DNA of 64,000 nucleotides from G963677085 sp963677085 (GTDB taxonomy: Bacteria > Planctomycetota > Planctomycetia > Pirellulales > Thermoguttaceae): assembly GCA_963677085.2 (NCBI GenBank), contig CAXXFH010000004.1:3658001-3722000 (forward strand), given 5' to 3'. Of the stretch, positions 16,584 to 25,092 are shown one piece after another. A model generated the notes under the pieces. It searched no databases and had not been told where the DNA came from. It saw nothing but the letters and a program-made list of their open reading frames with translations. Position 1 is the stretch's first letter; every line of letters starts with the position of its first letter. The position numbers and the translations under genes were made by a program.

Positions 16584-16678
16584 CAATCGCGTCCTTTCTC
16601 GTCGGGGGTCGCAGGCGGTATGTCCAACATCTCGGAGACTCTTTTTTCAGGAAGCTGTTGTCTCATCTCGGTTGACAC

Positions 16679-16786
16679 AGGGCAGCAGGGCCGCCAACCA
16701 AACGATGCTACCGCACCCAGGCAAGAAGCCGCTCCCGCTGGTCGCTAATCTTTGTCAAAAACTTAACGATCTTTGAGGTTAGTAGT
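16679..16786. repeat. 108-bp dispersed repeat, copy 2 (inverted relative to copy 1)
   Basis: Reverse complement of 3297-3404 with two mismatches. It lies about 95 bp upstream (in transcription sense) of the transposase remnant, which makes it a candidate left end of the same insertion element. Confidence 0.8.
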
Positions 16787-17098
16787 ACAGAGGGTATCGC
16801 TTGGGACCAAGTGGAGCAAATGCACCGGTTCTGACGGAAAGACGGCTTGGGATGCGTTGCGTGGGTGTCTTCCTTCCGCACGCGGGAGTCAGTGATGGCT
16901 TGCCCGTCGCCGCGGCTGAAGCAAAGGCAGGCAAGCCGCCCATGACACCCCAACCGATCTCTATTCTCTGCCCCCTGGTCCCTTTTCGCCCGCCCCGCGG
17001 TTCGTCATGTTACAATGGACGTAGGCGGCCCAAACGTTTGGCGACGCCTCCCCGTCGATTTCTCGCCCGCCGCTGCTTTCATCGCCCGAGGTTCCGCG
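16787..17098. other. Non-coding spacer
   Basis: No coding frame is convincing. 16905-16951 (GAAGCAAAGGCAGGCAAGCC and flanks) resembles 24743-24789 (GAAGCAAGGGCAGAGAAGCT), a weak dispersed repeat. Nothing else was recognised. Confidence 0.45.
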
Positions 17099-18049
17099 AT
17101 GCGAATCACTGCATTGACTGCTCTTGCTCTTGTTTTCTGCTTCGGTACCGTGGCACACGGCCAATTCCAGAAGGGTCCCGAGCCCGGCGGAACTAAGCTA
17201 GGCGACACGACCGTGCAGAAACTGCGCACGGGCGTGATCGTTTCGGCGGGCGGTGGGCCATGCACGGGCATTGTCGGCTACGTGCCGATTCCCATCGAGT
17301 GGCCCGAGCAGGAAGTCAAGGTAGTCGACGAAGAGATTTCACCCCGGGCGAAAGTCTCGTACACCATGGTCGACGACACCGTGAAGATGATGGTCGTACA
17401 TATGCCGATGATCCCGGCCGGCGAGGAGGTCAAAGCCCTGCTGACATTGGAGATCCGCCGTAGCACGGTGCTTCCGCCCGACAACACCGACGACTTCGTG
17501 TTGCCCGACGTGAAGAAACTCGATCGTGATATTCGTCCCTACTTGGGCCCTAGCCCAAAGATCGAAACCACGAATCGCCAGATTCGCAAGCTGGCCAAGG
17601 AAATCGGTGTCGACGAGGAGAAGGCCTGGAACCACGTCGAGGCCATCTACGATTGGGTTCGCGAGAACGTGGAATACAAGAACGGCCCGCTGAAAGGGGC
17701 CGTCGCCGCTCTGGACGACGGCTGGGGCGACTGCGAGGAACTCACGTCGCTATTCATCGCCATCTGCCGCGCGGCCGACATCCCGGCACGAACCGTTTGG
17801 GTCGAGGGCCACTGCTATCCCGAGTTCTACTTGCTCGACGCCGAGGGCAAGGGCCACTGGTTCCCGTGCCAAGCCGCCGGCAGTCGAGCCTTTGGCGGTA
17901 TTCCGGAAACCAAGCCGGTTCTCTCCAAGGGCGATAATTTCCGCCCGCCCTACAACCGCCGCGACCGCCAACGCTACCCGGCCGAACACCTCACCGGCAA
18001 GGGTGGGCGTCCCCGGGTGCGTTTCATCCGCGAAGCGGTCAGCGACTGA
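17099..18049 (+). CDS. Secreted transglutaminase-like protein
   Basis: A 316-residue exported protein: signal peptide MRITALTALALVFCFGTVAHG (cleavage near residue 21), an N-terminal beta-rich part, and a transglutaminase/protease-like core. The motif GWGDCEELTSLFIAICRAAD puts the catalytic Cys at residue 212, and WVEGHCYPEFYLLD gives the His at 238, followed by acidic candidates. Such enzymes are papain-fold hydrolases or amide-forming enzymes acting in the periplasm or at the surface; the substrate is unknown. ATG 17099 was preferred over the longer frame because it starts the signal peptide directly. The gene stands alone. Confidence 0.75.
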   Translation: MRITALTALALVFCFGTVAHGQFQKGPEPGGTKLGDTTVQKLRTGVIVSAGGGPCTGIVGYVPIPIEWPEQEVKVVDEEISPRAKVSYTMVDDTVKMMVVHMPMIPAGEEVKALLTLEIRRSTVLPPDNTDDFVLPDVKKLDRDIRPYLGPSPKIETTNRQIRKLAKEIGVDEEKAWNHVEAIYDWVRENVEYKNGPLKGAVAALDDGWGDCEELTSLFIAICRAADIPARTVWVEGHCYPEFYLLDAEGKGHWFPCQAAGSRAFGGIPETKPVLSKGDNFRPPYNRRDRQRYPAEHLTGKGGRPRVRFIREAVSD

Positions 18050-18183
18050 CCGTTATCGAGTCCCGGATTGATTGCGGGACAGGTTGGCCCGCTGACCCAG
18101 GGGGCGCAGCCCCTGGGTTTGGAATCGACAGGCGCGACTTCTGACGCGGTGACTTCTGGCGTGTTGGATTGTGGACGCGGCGA

Positions 18184-18417
18184 CTATCGGCCCATCCCGT
18201 GGCGGCGGCGATAAATGCGTCGCACGGTGTTGCCGTAGAAGTGGCCCGGACGGTCGGGACGCTGCAACAGCGGCATCTGGCGAATTGCTTCGCGCTGGGA
18301 GGTGTTGATCATCACGGTGGTCTTCACCGAACCGTTGCTACCGGCCACCGCATTCGACGAAGGAAGCACGAACAATACGGCCAGGACGGCACCAGCGAGC
18401 AGATGTCGGAAATTCAT
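18184..18417 (-). CDS. Small secreted basic protein
   Basis: A 77-residue protein: signal peptide MNFRHLLAGAVLAVLFVLPS ending after AVA, then ~50 mature residues with a strongly basic end (RRIYRRRHGMGR). GGAG stands 8 nt before the ATG at 18417, which decides the start against a longer frame. No family is recognised. About 40 bp upstream on the same strand a similar ending, RYWPYRRRNRLPMGRW followed by a stop (18455-18530), can be read without a start codon; it looks like a decayed copy of the same kind of gene. Confidence 0.55.
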   Translation of the reverse strand: MNFRHLLAGAVLAVLFVLPSSNAVAGSNGSVKTTVMINTSQREAIRQMPLLQRPDRPGHFYGNTVRRIYRRRHGMGR

Positions 18418-18929
18418 CGTAGTTGCTCCGGAAAAAAATGGTTGTCTTCGTGGGGCTACCAGCGGCCCATCGGCAAGCGGTTGCGTCGTCTGTACGGCCA
18501 ATAACGATCGCCGGGATTCTGCCGGAAGTAATCGTTTGTTGACTAGGCGAAACTCGTTGGAAAAACGCAACATTACCCGTTGTGAAAACATACCACGTGG
18601 TTTGCGCAGGGCAAGTTGGAAAGAAAATAGGGACTATTGATTCCGAGGTTAATTGTGGAACATTTCGTTGCGTTTTGTCCCCGCGAACCGGGCTCCCGTT
18701 GGTCGCCCTCGTTCCGCAAGCAATGCAGGCCCCAATAGAGACCAGGGGTAAGGGAACAGAGAAACCTTCCAAGCCCACCGGTTGCAGCCGGTGGGTCGAA
18801 CCCACGCCCCCCCTCCACACAAGCAGGCCCCCGGGCCCCAATTCAACATAAGCTATGCTTTACTTGGTCGGACTCCGCGCCGATCGTTGCCTCTTCTCGA
18901 CAATCTCCTCGTCAATCTGGATAGCAGCC
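18418..18929. other. Spacer with decayed gene end, 103-bp repeat and hairpin
   Basis: Contains the start-less gene fragment at 18455-18530, the 103-bp repeat copy A (18635-18737) and a hairpin at 18775-18810 (AAGCCCACCGGTTGCAGCCGGTGGG). The flagellin promoter should be here, but no sigma-28-like box could be pinned down. Confidence 0.5.
18635..18737. repeat. 103-bp dispersed repeat, copy A
   Basis: Matches the reverse complement of 31700-31802 over the full 103 bp with nine differences by hand alignment. Both copies begin TATTGATTCCGAGGTT and end in CCCAATA. It encodes nothing obvious. Confidence 0.8.
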
Positions 18930-20333
18930 ATGCGTATCGGCACCGGCATTTCCGGCGTGGATCTCACTGCGCAATTCAACCTGGCGAAAGCATTCAACAT
19001 GATGGCCGAAAGCGCCCTGAAGTTGTCGACGCTCACGCGAATCAACCGTGGGTCCGACGATCCGGCCGGATTGATCGCGGCCGAAGACCTTCGCGCCGAA
19101 CTCACCGCCATCCGCGCGGCCAGCGACAATGCTGCCCGGGCGCGCGGCATCGTTCATGTGGCCGACTCGGCCTTGGGTGAAGTCAATGATCTACTGAACA
19201 CGGTCCGCGGCAACATCGTGGCTGCCGCCGGCGGGGGCTACAGCGATGCGGAAGTGGCCGCCATGCAGTTGGAAAACGACGCCGCCCTGGAAGCCATCAA
19301 CCGCATCGGCAGCTACACCTCGTACGGCGGCCGCAAACTGTTCGACGGCAGTAGCGGCTTCCAGATCACCGGGGTGAATAGCGAGCAGGTGGCCGACATC
19401 CAAGTGAGCCAGAACGCTGGCGGTGGGGCGCAAACGCCTCGGATCGAAGTGACCGCCGCCGCCACGACAGCCAATCTCGAAATCACCGACGACGACGGCC
19501 AATTGGACGAGGCCGTGACGCTGCAAATCACCGGCAACCAGGGCACGACCACCTTGGAGTTCAGCGCCACGGCCACGTATGAACAGGTTGCGCAGGCCGT
19601 TAACTCCAACACCGACGCAACCGGCGTAACGGCCACGGTCGACGGCAACGCCATCACGTTTTCCAGTACGGATGTCGGCTCCGATGCCATGGTTTCCGTC
19701 GAAGCCCTCGAAGGCTCTCTCGGCTCGGGCGACACCGTGGCCTACGGAACCGATGTGGTCGCCACGGTCGACGGCGCCGAGTACGTCGGCCAAGGCAATA
19801 CGATCTCGATCAACTCCGAGTCGCTCGAGGCCGAGATCACCTTCGTCGAAGGCTTCGAGGGCGAGGTCGACCGAATTACCATCGCCGGCGACGCGATGAC
19901 ATTCGTCTTCTCACCCGACGTGACCAACACGAAAACCATCGGTATGCCCACGGTCAACACGGCCTCGTTGGGTGGCGCCGCCGGACGGCTCAACGAATTG
20001 TTCAGCGGCGGCAACGCCGATCTGACCAGCGGCAACCTTGCCCAAGCGATGGACATCCTCGACGCCGCCGGCAGCCAAATCACCAGCGCTCGGGCCGAAC
20101 TCGGCGCCTTCGAGAAGTACACGATCGACTCCTCGCAAGAAGTACTCGCCGGCATGGAGCTGAACATCAGCAGCGCACGAAGCCAGATCTTCGATACCGA
20201 TGTAGCCGCCGAAACGTCGCGATGGGTCAAAGCCCAAATCCTCGCGAAGACGTCGATCGCCACGATGGACATCGTCGCCCAGCGACGCAGCATGGTGTGG
20301 AGCCTGCTGCAGGGGATGAACGGGTCGCGGTAG
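18930..20333 (+). CDS. Flagellin
   Basis: A 467-residue flagellin. The N-terminal D0/D1 helix region contains FNLAKAFNMMAESALKLST and RINRGSDDPAGLIAAEDLRA, the hallmark NxxxDDPAGL line. The C-terminal D0 region contains ISSARSQIFDTDVAAETSRW and ILAKTSIATMDIVAQRRSMV, ending in SLLQGMNGSR. The middle (residues ~140-380) is a variable, acidic, Thr/Gly/Asp-rich domain exposed on the filament. ATG 18930 was chosen because flagellins start close to MRIGTG; the 25 codons upstream have no homology. No other flagellar gene is nearby, so it is an orphan filament gene that would be exported by a flagellar apparatus encoded elsewhere. Confidence 0.9.
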   Translation: MRIGTGISGVDLTAQFNLAKAFNMMAESALKLSTLTRINRGSDDPAGLIAAEDLRAELTAIRAASDNAARARGIVHVADSALGEVNDLLNTVRGNIVAAAGGGYSDAEVAAMQLENDAALEAINRIGSYTSYGGRKLFDGSSGFQITGVNSEQVADIQVSQNAGGGAQTPRIEVTAAATTANLEITDDDGQLDEAVTLQITGNQGTTTLEFSATATYEQVAQAVNSNTDATGVTATVDGNAITFSSTDVGSDAMVSVEALEGSLGSGDTVAYGTDVVATVDGAEYVGQGNTISINSESLEAEITFVEGFEGEVDRITIAGDAMTFVFSPDVTNTKTIGMPTVNTASLGGAAGRLNELFSGGNADLTSGNLAQAMDILDAAGSQITSARAELGAFEKYTIDSSQEVLAGMELNISSARSQIFDTDVAAETSRWVKAQILAKTSIATMDIVAQRRSMVWSLLQGMNGSR

Positions 20334-20370
20334 CGCTCCGTCAACTCTCGATTGACGGGTGCCATCTCTG

Positions 20371-20436
20371 GTTCCCGAGCTCCGGCTTGGGAACCAGAAT
20401 CAAGCTGCCACTGGCACCCGATCCGTCAATCGACAT
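20371..20436. repeat. Hairpin of the GGTTCCCGAGCTCCGGCTTGGGAACC type
   Basis: A compact hairpin flanked by CGATTGACGGGTGCCA-like and TGGCACCCGATCCGTCAATCG-like arms (20350-20365 and 20414-20436). The core belongs to the same family as the 187-bp elements at 28602 and 49345; it sits between two convergent genes. Confidence 0.6.
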
Positions 20437-20460
20437 TAACCAAGCACTGTTACTCCACGC

Positions 20461-23079
20461 CTACCGCACCACTTGCTCGCGTTGAGCCGCGCGGGGTTTG
20501 GGTCCCAGGGCAACGCCGATCCAACCGTCATCGATCACGAATTGGCTCACCCTCAGATCGGCAACCTTCGGGTTGTTCAGGAAACGCTCGGGCGAAAGCT
20601 TGATGCTCTCGTCCTTCGAAAACGTCTTACTGAAGATTCCCCGCAAGGCGATCTGCGAACTGAAACGCAACCGTTGACCGCTGAGTTGGACGACGCCGTC
20701 GCGGGCCAGCTCGATAAGACGGCCCTGGATTTCCGGCTGATAGAAGGCCTGCACTTTGAAGTCTCTCCAACTTCGCGGCGGCTTTCGCAGTCGGGCGATG
20801 GCCAAGGTCAGGCTGAGCCGGCCGTCTTGGCAACGAACCAGCAGGGCGTCCTTCGCGGCAAACGTGATCGTCACGTCGTCGTTGATCGGGTCGATCGTCA
20901 ACAGACCGGGCTGCCCCAGGCGCTGGTCGACGTGCTGGGCCAACTCAGGCAAGGTGAACGTCTTGCCGTCGAGTTCCAATCGGCTCAGCAGGTTGTTCAT
21001 AGCCGACTCGTGAATCTGCAAACTGGCCAGGCTACTCGACGGCGCCCGAGGCCGGGGCGTGTGGCCGCCAAGCTGCCCTTCGTCGGCCAATCGCAGCCGC
21101 ATCGTAACTCGCTCTTCCGTCGTCTCAGCGTCGATCACCGTGGGAATCAGTTCCATCGTCTGAAGCGGCTCGACCACCCGCTGACGCATGCGCTGCGAAA
21201 CCTGCTGCAGCCGGGCGTTGGCCTCGTCGTCGATTTGCGCCCGTGCCCGGGCGGCGATCTTCTGCTGCACCTCGCGGTTGGCTTCCGGAGCCTTCTGCTC
21301 GTGTTGCGAGCGAGCCACTTCCTTGGCCAACGACCCGATCAGCGGAATCGGATCGAGCGTGGTCTTTACTGCCCGAAGTCGCGAATTATTGAGCACCTGA
21401 ACGTTCGCCGGCAAAAGGTGAATCCCCCGGGCGTCGAAGATGATCGGCTTGATGCCCATGTAGGTTGCCATGCTGTCGCTGTAGAACGTAGCCGGACCAC
21501 TGGTGGCCGAGGTGAGCGAAGCCACCTTGCCGCTGACTTCCAACGCCAGACGAATCCGCCGCGAATCGGGAATCAAACGGAATTGCACGTCGGACGACGT
21601 TACGCTACGTCCCCGCACGGGCACGCCGAGAACCGTGTCGTAGACGTTGCCATACTCCGGATCGCGTTCGGGCACCATACGGTTCAACAGATCGCCGGCC
21701 ACCGAAAACCGAAGGTTGGCGTTGCGGTACTGCTGCTGAAAACGCTCGGCCAAACGCTGCTGTTGCGGCTCGCTCGAATAACGCATCCGCAAGATTACGG
21801 CAGCCAAGGTCTCTGCATCGCTGGTGTTCCCTGCGTCTTCATACTGTTCCAACCGCTCAAGAATGTCGGTCGGCTGAACCGGACGAGACGCCAAGTGCAG
21901 CAGATGCTCGCGAAGTCGGGCGATCGGCCGGCTCTCGACGAATTGCTGCTGCTCGTCCGAAAACGGTTGGGAGGCAATTCGCTCTAACACCCGATTCAGC
22001 AACGGCCAGGGCACCGTATCCTCATCCTCGGGATCCTGCCGACGGCGCAACGAGTCGCGCAATGAATCGACCAGCAGATACTCGCGCCATGCCTTGCCCG
22101 CCTGCGTGTCGCCAACAAATTGCTCCACATCGTTCAATGCCAGCGCAAGCTGCTCGCCGTCGATCGTCGTGTCGGCCGCCATCAACCGTGGCGGTTCGGG
22201 ATAGGGAACCACCTCGCGCCAGACGACGATCCGACGGTACAAGGCGTGTCCCGCTCGCCGCAACTCACTCGCCAACGGCGGATTACCCAACGCATCGGCC
22301 AGAGGCAGCACGGCCGCGCAATGGTCTTCCAGTTGCTCAAGAATGGCGGGAATGTGCTGCGGCGATCGCGTGGAAGCATCGGCCAGCGAGTCGATCAACT
22401 TCAAACCGGCACGCGACCAGGGCTCGGTTCCTGGGTACTCCTGCAGTGAATGGAGTCGTTCGATGAGCGCCGTGGGCTCACGCCACGGTCGCTGGGGTTG
22501 GGCCATCGGTGGCTCCAAACGCCGAGGCGGTTCCAGTGTCTCCGACGGCAAGACGATCGTCGGATCGAGCACCGGCGCCAACGACGACTCGTCGGTCGAC
22601 GCCACCCGTTTCTGCGGCGGAGGGGGCAACCGCTGGGGCAACGACAGCGGAGGACGATGAGCTGGCGTGTTGGCCATCAACGGAATCCGCGACTCTACGT
22701 CAGCATCCGACGACTCTGCACCGGCATCCGACAACCGCGGGCCGAAAAGCATCTCGCGCGGCGCGGCGGCCTCGCCCAACCGGTCGGGCACCTCGACCAC
22801 CGGATCGTCGGCATCCCATACCCGAAGCTGGCGGCCTACGTGCGGCGTGGCCGTTGCCGGCTGCCAATCCTCCGGCACCGCTTGCTGAGGCGCGTTGAGA
22901 ATCGGCGGCAACTTGAGCGGGGCCGGCTCGACGGCGGCCGGTGTCTCAGCCGCTGTGTCGGCCGCTGCCTGGGGTCGGGCAAAGCGATCCCAAGTCCTCG
23001 GCGAAACCGCGCTTAAGATGAGAAACAGAGCCAATATTCCGACCAGTGGCCACGTAGCGTCCTGACGCTTCCGGGTCAT
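20461..23079 (-). CDS. Large hypothetical membrane-anchored protein
   Basis: An 872-residue protein with one N-terminal membrane anchor (WPLVGILALFLILSAVS, residues ~10-26), then a long Pro/Ala/Arg-rich linker to residue ~200 and a mostly soluble remainder. In the second half a helical, Gln/Glu/Arg-rich part (residues ~590-650) may form a coiled coil. The C-terminus reads VIDDGWIGVALGPKPRAAQR. No known family was recognised; it looks like a planctomycete-specific envelope protein with a large periplasmic part. The start at ATG 23079 directly precedes the anchor. Convergent with the flagellin gene. Confidence 0.65.
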   Translation of the reverse strand: MTRKRQDATWPLVGILALFLILSAVSPRTWDRFARPQAAADTAAETPAAVEPAPLKLPPILNAPQQAVPEDWQPATATPHVGRQLRVWDADDPVVEVPDRLGEAAAPREMLFGPRLSDAGAESSDADVESRIPLMANTPAHRPPLSLPQRLPPPPQKRVASTDESSLAPVLDPTIVLPSETLEPPRRLEPPMAQPQRPWREPTALIERLHSLQEYPGTEPWSRAGLKLIDSLADASTRSPQHIPAILEQLEDHCAAVLPLADALGNPPLASELRRAGHALYRRIVVWREVVPYPEPPRLMAADTTIDGEQLALALNDVEQFVGDTQAGKAWREYLLVDSLRDSLRRRQDPEDEDTVPWPLLNRVLERIASQPFSDEQQQFVESRPIARLREHLLHLASRPVQPTDILERLEQYEDAGNTSDAETLAAVILRMRYSSEPQQQRLAERFQQQYRNANLRFSVAGDLLNRMVPERDPEYGNVYDTVLGVPVRGRSVTSSDVQFRLIPDSRRIRLALEVSGKVASLTSATSGPATFYSDSMATYMGIKPIIFDARGIHLLPANVQVLNNSRLRAVKTTLDPIPLIGSLAKEVARSQHEQKAPEANREVQQKIAARARAQIDDEANARLQQVSQRMRQRVVEPLQTMELIPTVIDAETTEERVTMRLRLADEGQLGGHTPRPRAPSSSLASLQIHESAMNNLLSRLELDGKTFTLPELAQHVDQRLGQPGLLTIDPINDDVTITFAAKDALLVRCQDGRLSLTLAIARLRKPPRSWRDFKVQAFYQPEIQGRLIELARDGVVQLSGQRLRFSSQIALRGIFSKTFSKDESIKLSPERFLNNPKVADLRVSQFVIDDGWIGVALGPKPRAAQREQVVR

Positions 23080-23583
23080 TCCTTTGTCCCCCCCTTAGGA
23101 ACCTCTCCCACGATTGCCCCCTCGCGCCCTGCAATCAGAGCGACCACAAACCGCGCACAGCACGATCGCGGCACAACGAAAGAGCAACCCTGGAGCCGTT
23201 CGAAGATCCTCCATGCCGAAGCGCAATACCAACCGGCATCACTCTTGGACATCGGACTCCGAGCGGGAAAGAGTGAAAGCAGATTTGTCAGGACATGACA
23301 AAACAGGAAAGATGCGACAGGCAGAAAAGCCGCATACCCCGCCAGGAGAGAAAAACGGGGCAATTGGGACGCCGCCTTGCGGTGCTTCGGCTTAGCCCGA
23401 TGGGGCAAGAATTGCCGAATTGCCGTGATATCACGAGTCGGTAGAGTTTGGTCTTCCGGCAAGAATTTTGGGCATGACTGTCGCCAGCCGCGTCGGGCGC
23501 GACCACCGGTCGCGGCTTTCGACAGCAACCATCTCCGAAACGCCAAACCACCCGCCCCCCCAATCCCTAGCCCCTAACCCTCC
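23080..23583. other. Gene-poor spacer
   Basis: About 500 bp between the large membrane protein and the cupin gene. A 156-codon frame on the minus strand (23076-23546) has no signal, motif or good start and ends inside the next gene's leader region, so it was not accepted. No repeat of the dispersed families was seen. Confidence 0.45.
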
Positions 23584-23946
23584 CTACTCGTGCAAAACCG
23601 TATCCTCGTGCTCGTAGCCGGGAGCACAGCAGCAGAGAAACTTCATGGGCACGCTGCCCGTGTTGGTAATCTGATGGGCGGCACCGGGGGGGATAGCGAT
23701 CGCGTCGCCGGTCTGCACCGCCCGCGTCTCCACCCCCACTCGCATCAATCCCTCACCTTCAAGGATGTAGTAGATCTCCTCGGTCTTCGGGTGATGGTGG
23801 GGCGTCGTACTGGCACCTTCCGGAAGTCGGGCCTCGGCCAGGGTTTGATTGCGAATACACGAATTGCGGTGAGCCAACAACTCGCGAATCTCCGAGCCGT
23901 CTTTAGTGGTGAAAGCCGAAACCTCGTCGATATTAATCACGTCCAT
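23584..23946 (-). CDS. Cupin-domain protein
   Basis: A 120-residue single-cupin protein. Motif 1 reads HHHPKTEEIYYILEGEG (metal-binding His and Glu) and motif 2 lies around GDAIAIPPGAAHQITNTG. The fold is a small beta barrel that binds a metal; such proteins act as isomerases, dioxygenases or sensors, and the substrate cannot be read from sequence. The unusual CCC near the C-terminus (FLCCCAPGYEHEDT) is worth noting. Start ATG 23946 has GAGGAAG upstream. It lies ~55 bp downstream of rsmD on the same strand and could be cotranscribed. Confidence 0.8.
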   Translation of the reverse strand: MDVINIDEVSAFTTKDGSEIRELLAHRNSCIRNQTLAEARLPEGASTTPHHHPKTEEIYYILEGEGLMRVGVETRAVQTGDAIAIPPGAAHQITNTGSVPMKFLCCCAPGYEHEDTVLHE

Positions 23947-24003
23947 CGCAGACTTCCTCGTACGCTCGCTATCACAACAATTGATATCACGACAATTCTC
24001 GCC

Positions 24004-24660
24004 CTACGAGCCGTTCTCGCCCGGAAAACCACCTTCCTTTTCCTTCCGGAAGATCCCCACCACGGCCGGGGCGTAGTTCCGCACGGTCCAGCGATCGGGC
24101 AGGGGAAGCTGGGTAAAATCGAATCGGGCATCCGACTCGACGGTAAAAACTGTTCCCTCGGGCGCCACCTCCATCAATTCCCCCACCAGCCGGAGGACTT
24201 CGTCTGTTCGGTCTACGAAGAAATCGTACGGGGGCGAACAGAATACGCACCACGGCTCCTCACTCAACTCCGGCCCACGACGTTGCCAGATAAACACATT
24301 GGCGGTAACCACTTCGGCGCGATCCTCCAGCCCCAATCCCGCAACGTTCTCGCGAATAATGGCGGCCGTGGGATAGTGCTGCTCGATAAGTGTCGCCCGA
24401 GCGGCCCCACGACTGATCGCCTCCAACCCCAGCGCACCGGTCCCGGCGAACAGGTCGATCGCATGTTTGCCGCTGATTTCCGGCCCGATCAGGTTGAAGA
24501 TCGCTTCCCGGGTACGATCCTTCATCGGCCGCACCCGTTGATCGCCACCGTAGCGCAGCTTGCTCCCTCGATATTTTCCGCCGATGATTCGTAGCCCAAC
24601 GGGCTCTTGGGAGGTGCGGGAGTTGCGTGGTGCGGAAGAACGACGTTTACGTGGTGGCAT
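24004..24660 (-). CDS. rsmD: 16S rRNA (guanine(966)-N(2))-methyltransferase RsmD
   Basis: A 218-residue SAM-dependent methyltransferase that methylates G966 of 16S rRNA in the assembled small subunit. The N-terminal part (LRIIGGKYRGSKLRY; RPMKDRTREAIFNLIG) and motif I (AIDLFAGTGALGLEAISRGA) are diagnostic. The catalytic motif IV, usually D-P-P-[YF], reads C-S-P-P-Y-D here (residues ~148-153); the Pro-Pro-Tyr core is kept. It has a ~22-residue basic N-terminal extension (PPRKRRSSAPRNSRT). No strong ribosome binding site precedes ATG 24660, so an internal start is possible. Confidence 0.9.
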   Translation of the reverse strand: MPPRKRRSSAPRNSRTSQEPVGLRIIGGKYRGSKLRYGGDQRVRPMKDRTREAIFNLIGPEISGKHAIDLFAGTGALGLEAISRGAARATLIEQHYPTAAIIRENVAGLGLEDRAEVVTANVFIWQRRGPELSEEPWCVFCSPPYDFFVDRTDEVLRLVGELMEVAPEGTVFTVESDARFDFTQLPLPDRWTVRNYAPAVVGIFRKEKEGGFPGENGS

Positions 24661-25092
24661 TCGAAAAACTGACTCGCAAGAAGGGGGTACGAGTGCTCTG
24701 CCGACTTTCGATTGACGAATCGGGTGCCAGTGGCGACTTGTTCGCTACGGCCGAAGCAAGGGCAGAGAAGCTGCCCATGGCGCACCCGTTCCTCACAAGT
24801 TGACGAAACACACGGGAACACCTGCCCCCGGTGGAACAGGCACGCTCGATATGGTACCGTATTGCTTGTCGTGGGAAAAGTCGAAGGGAATCTCGCAAAG
24901 ACGTAACATGCCAAGGACTGCCTGAAAAACAACTTGCCGTTTTCCAAGGCGAAACGCGAGAGCCATCGCGAAGCACTGCCCGGCGATATTGTCAAGTTAG
25001 TTGTCGGTCGATCCTAAGAGACTCTCGATCCTTTGCGTCTTAGCGCCTTTGCGAGGTCTATTCTTTGTCATTTTTTATGCAAGGATGATCCG
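24661..25092. other. Intergenic region between divergent rsmD and the cyclophilin gene
   Basis: 432 bp with no gene. 24705-24790 carries the dispersed CGATTGAC...GGGTGCCAGTGGC motif and a GAAGCAAGGGCAGAGAAGCTGCCCATGG hairpin-like stretch. Promoters for both flanking genes should be here but were not identified. Confidence 0.5.

Noticed and set aside
20473..21987. 504-codon plus-strand frame opposite the large membrane protein
   Set aside because: Antisense shadow without domain signatures.
23076..23546. 156-codon minus-strand frame upstream of the large membrane protein
   Set aside because: No ribosome binding site, no motif, low coding character; kept as spacer.
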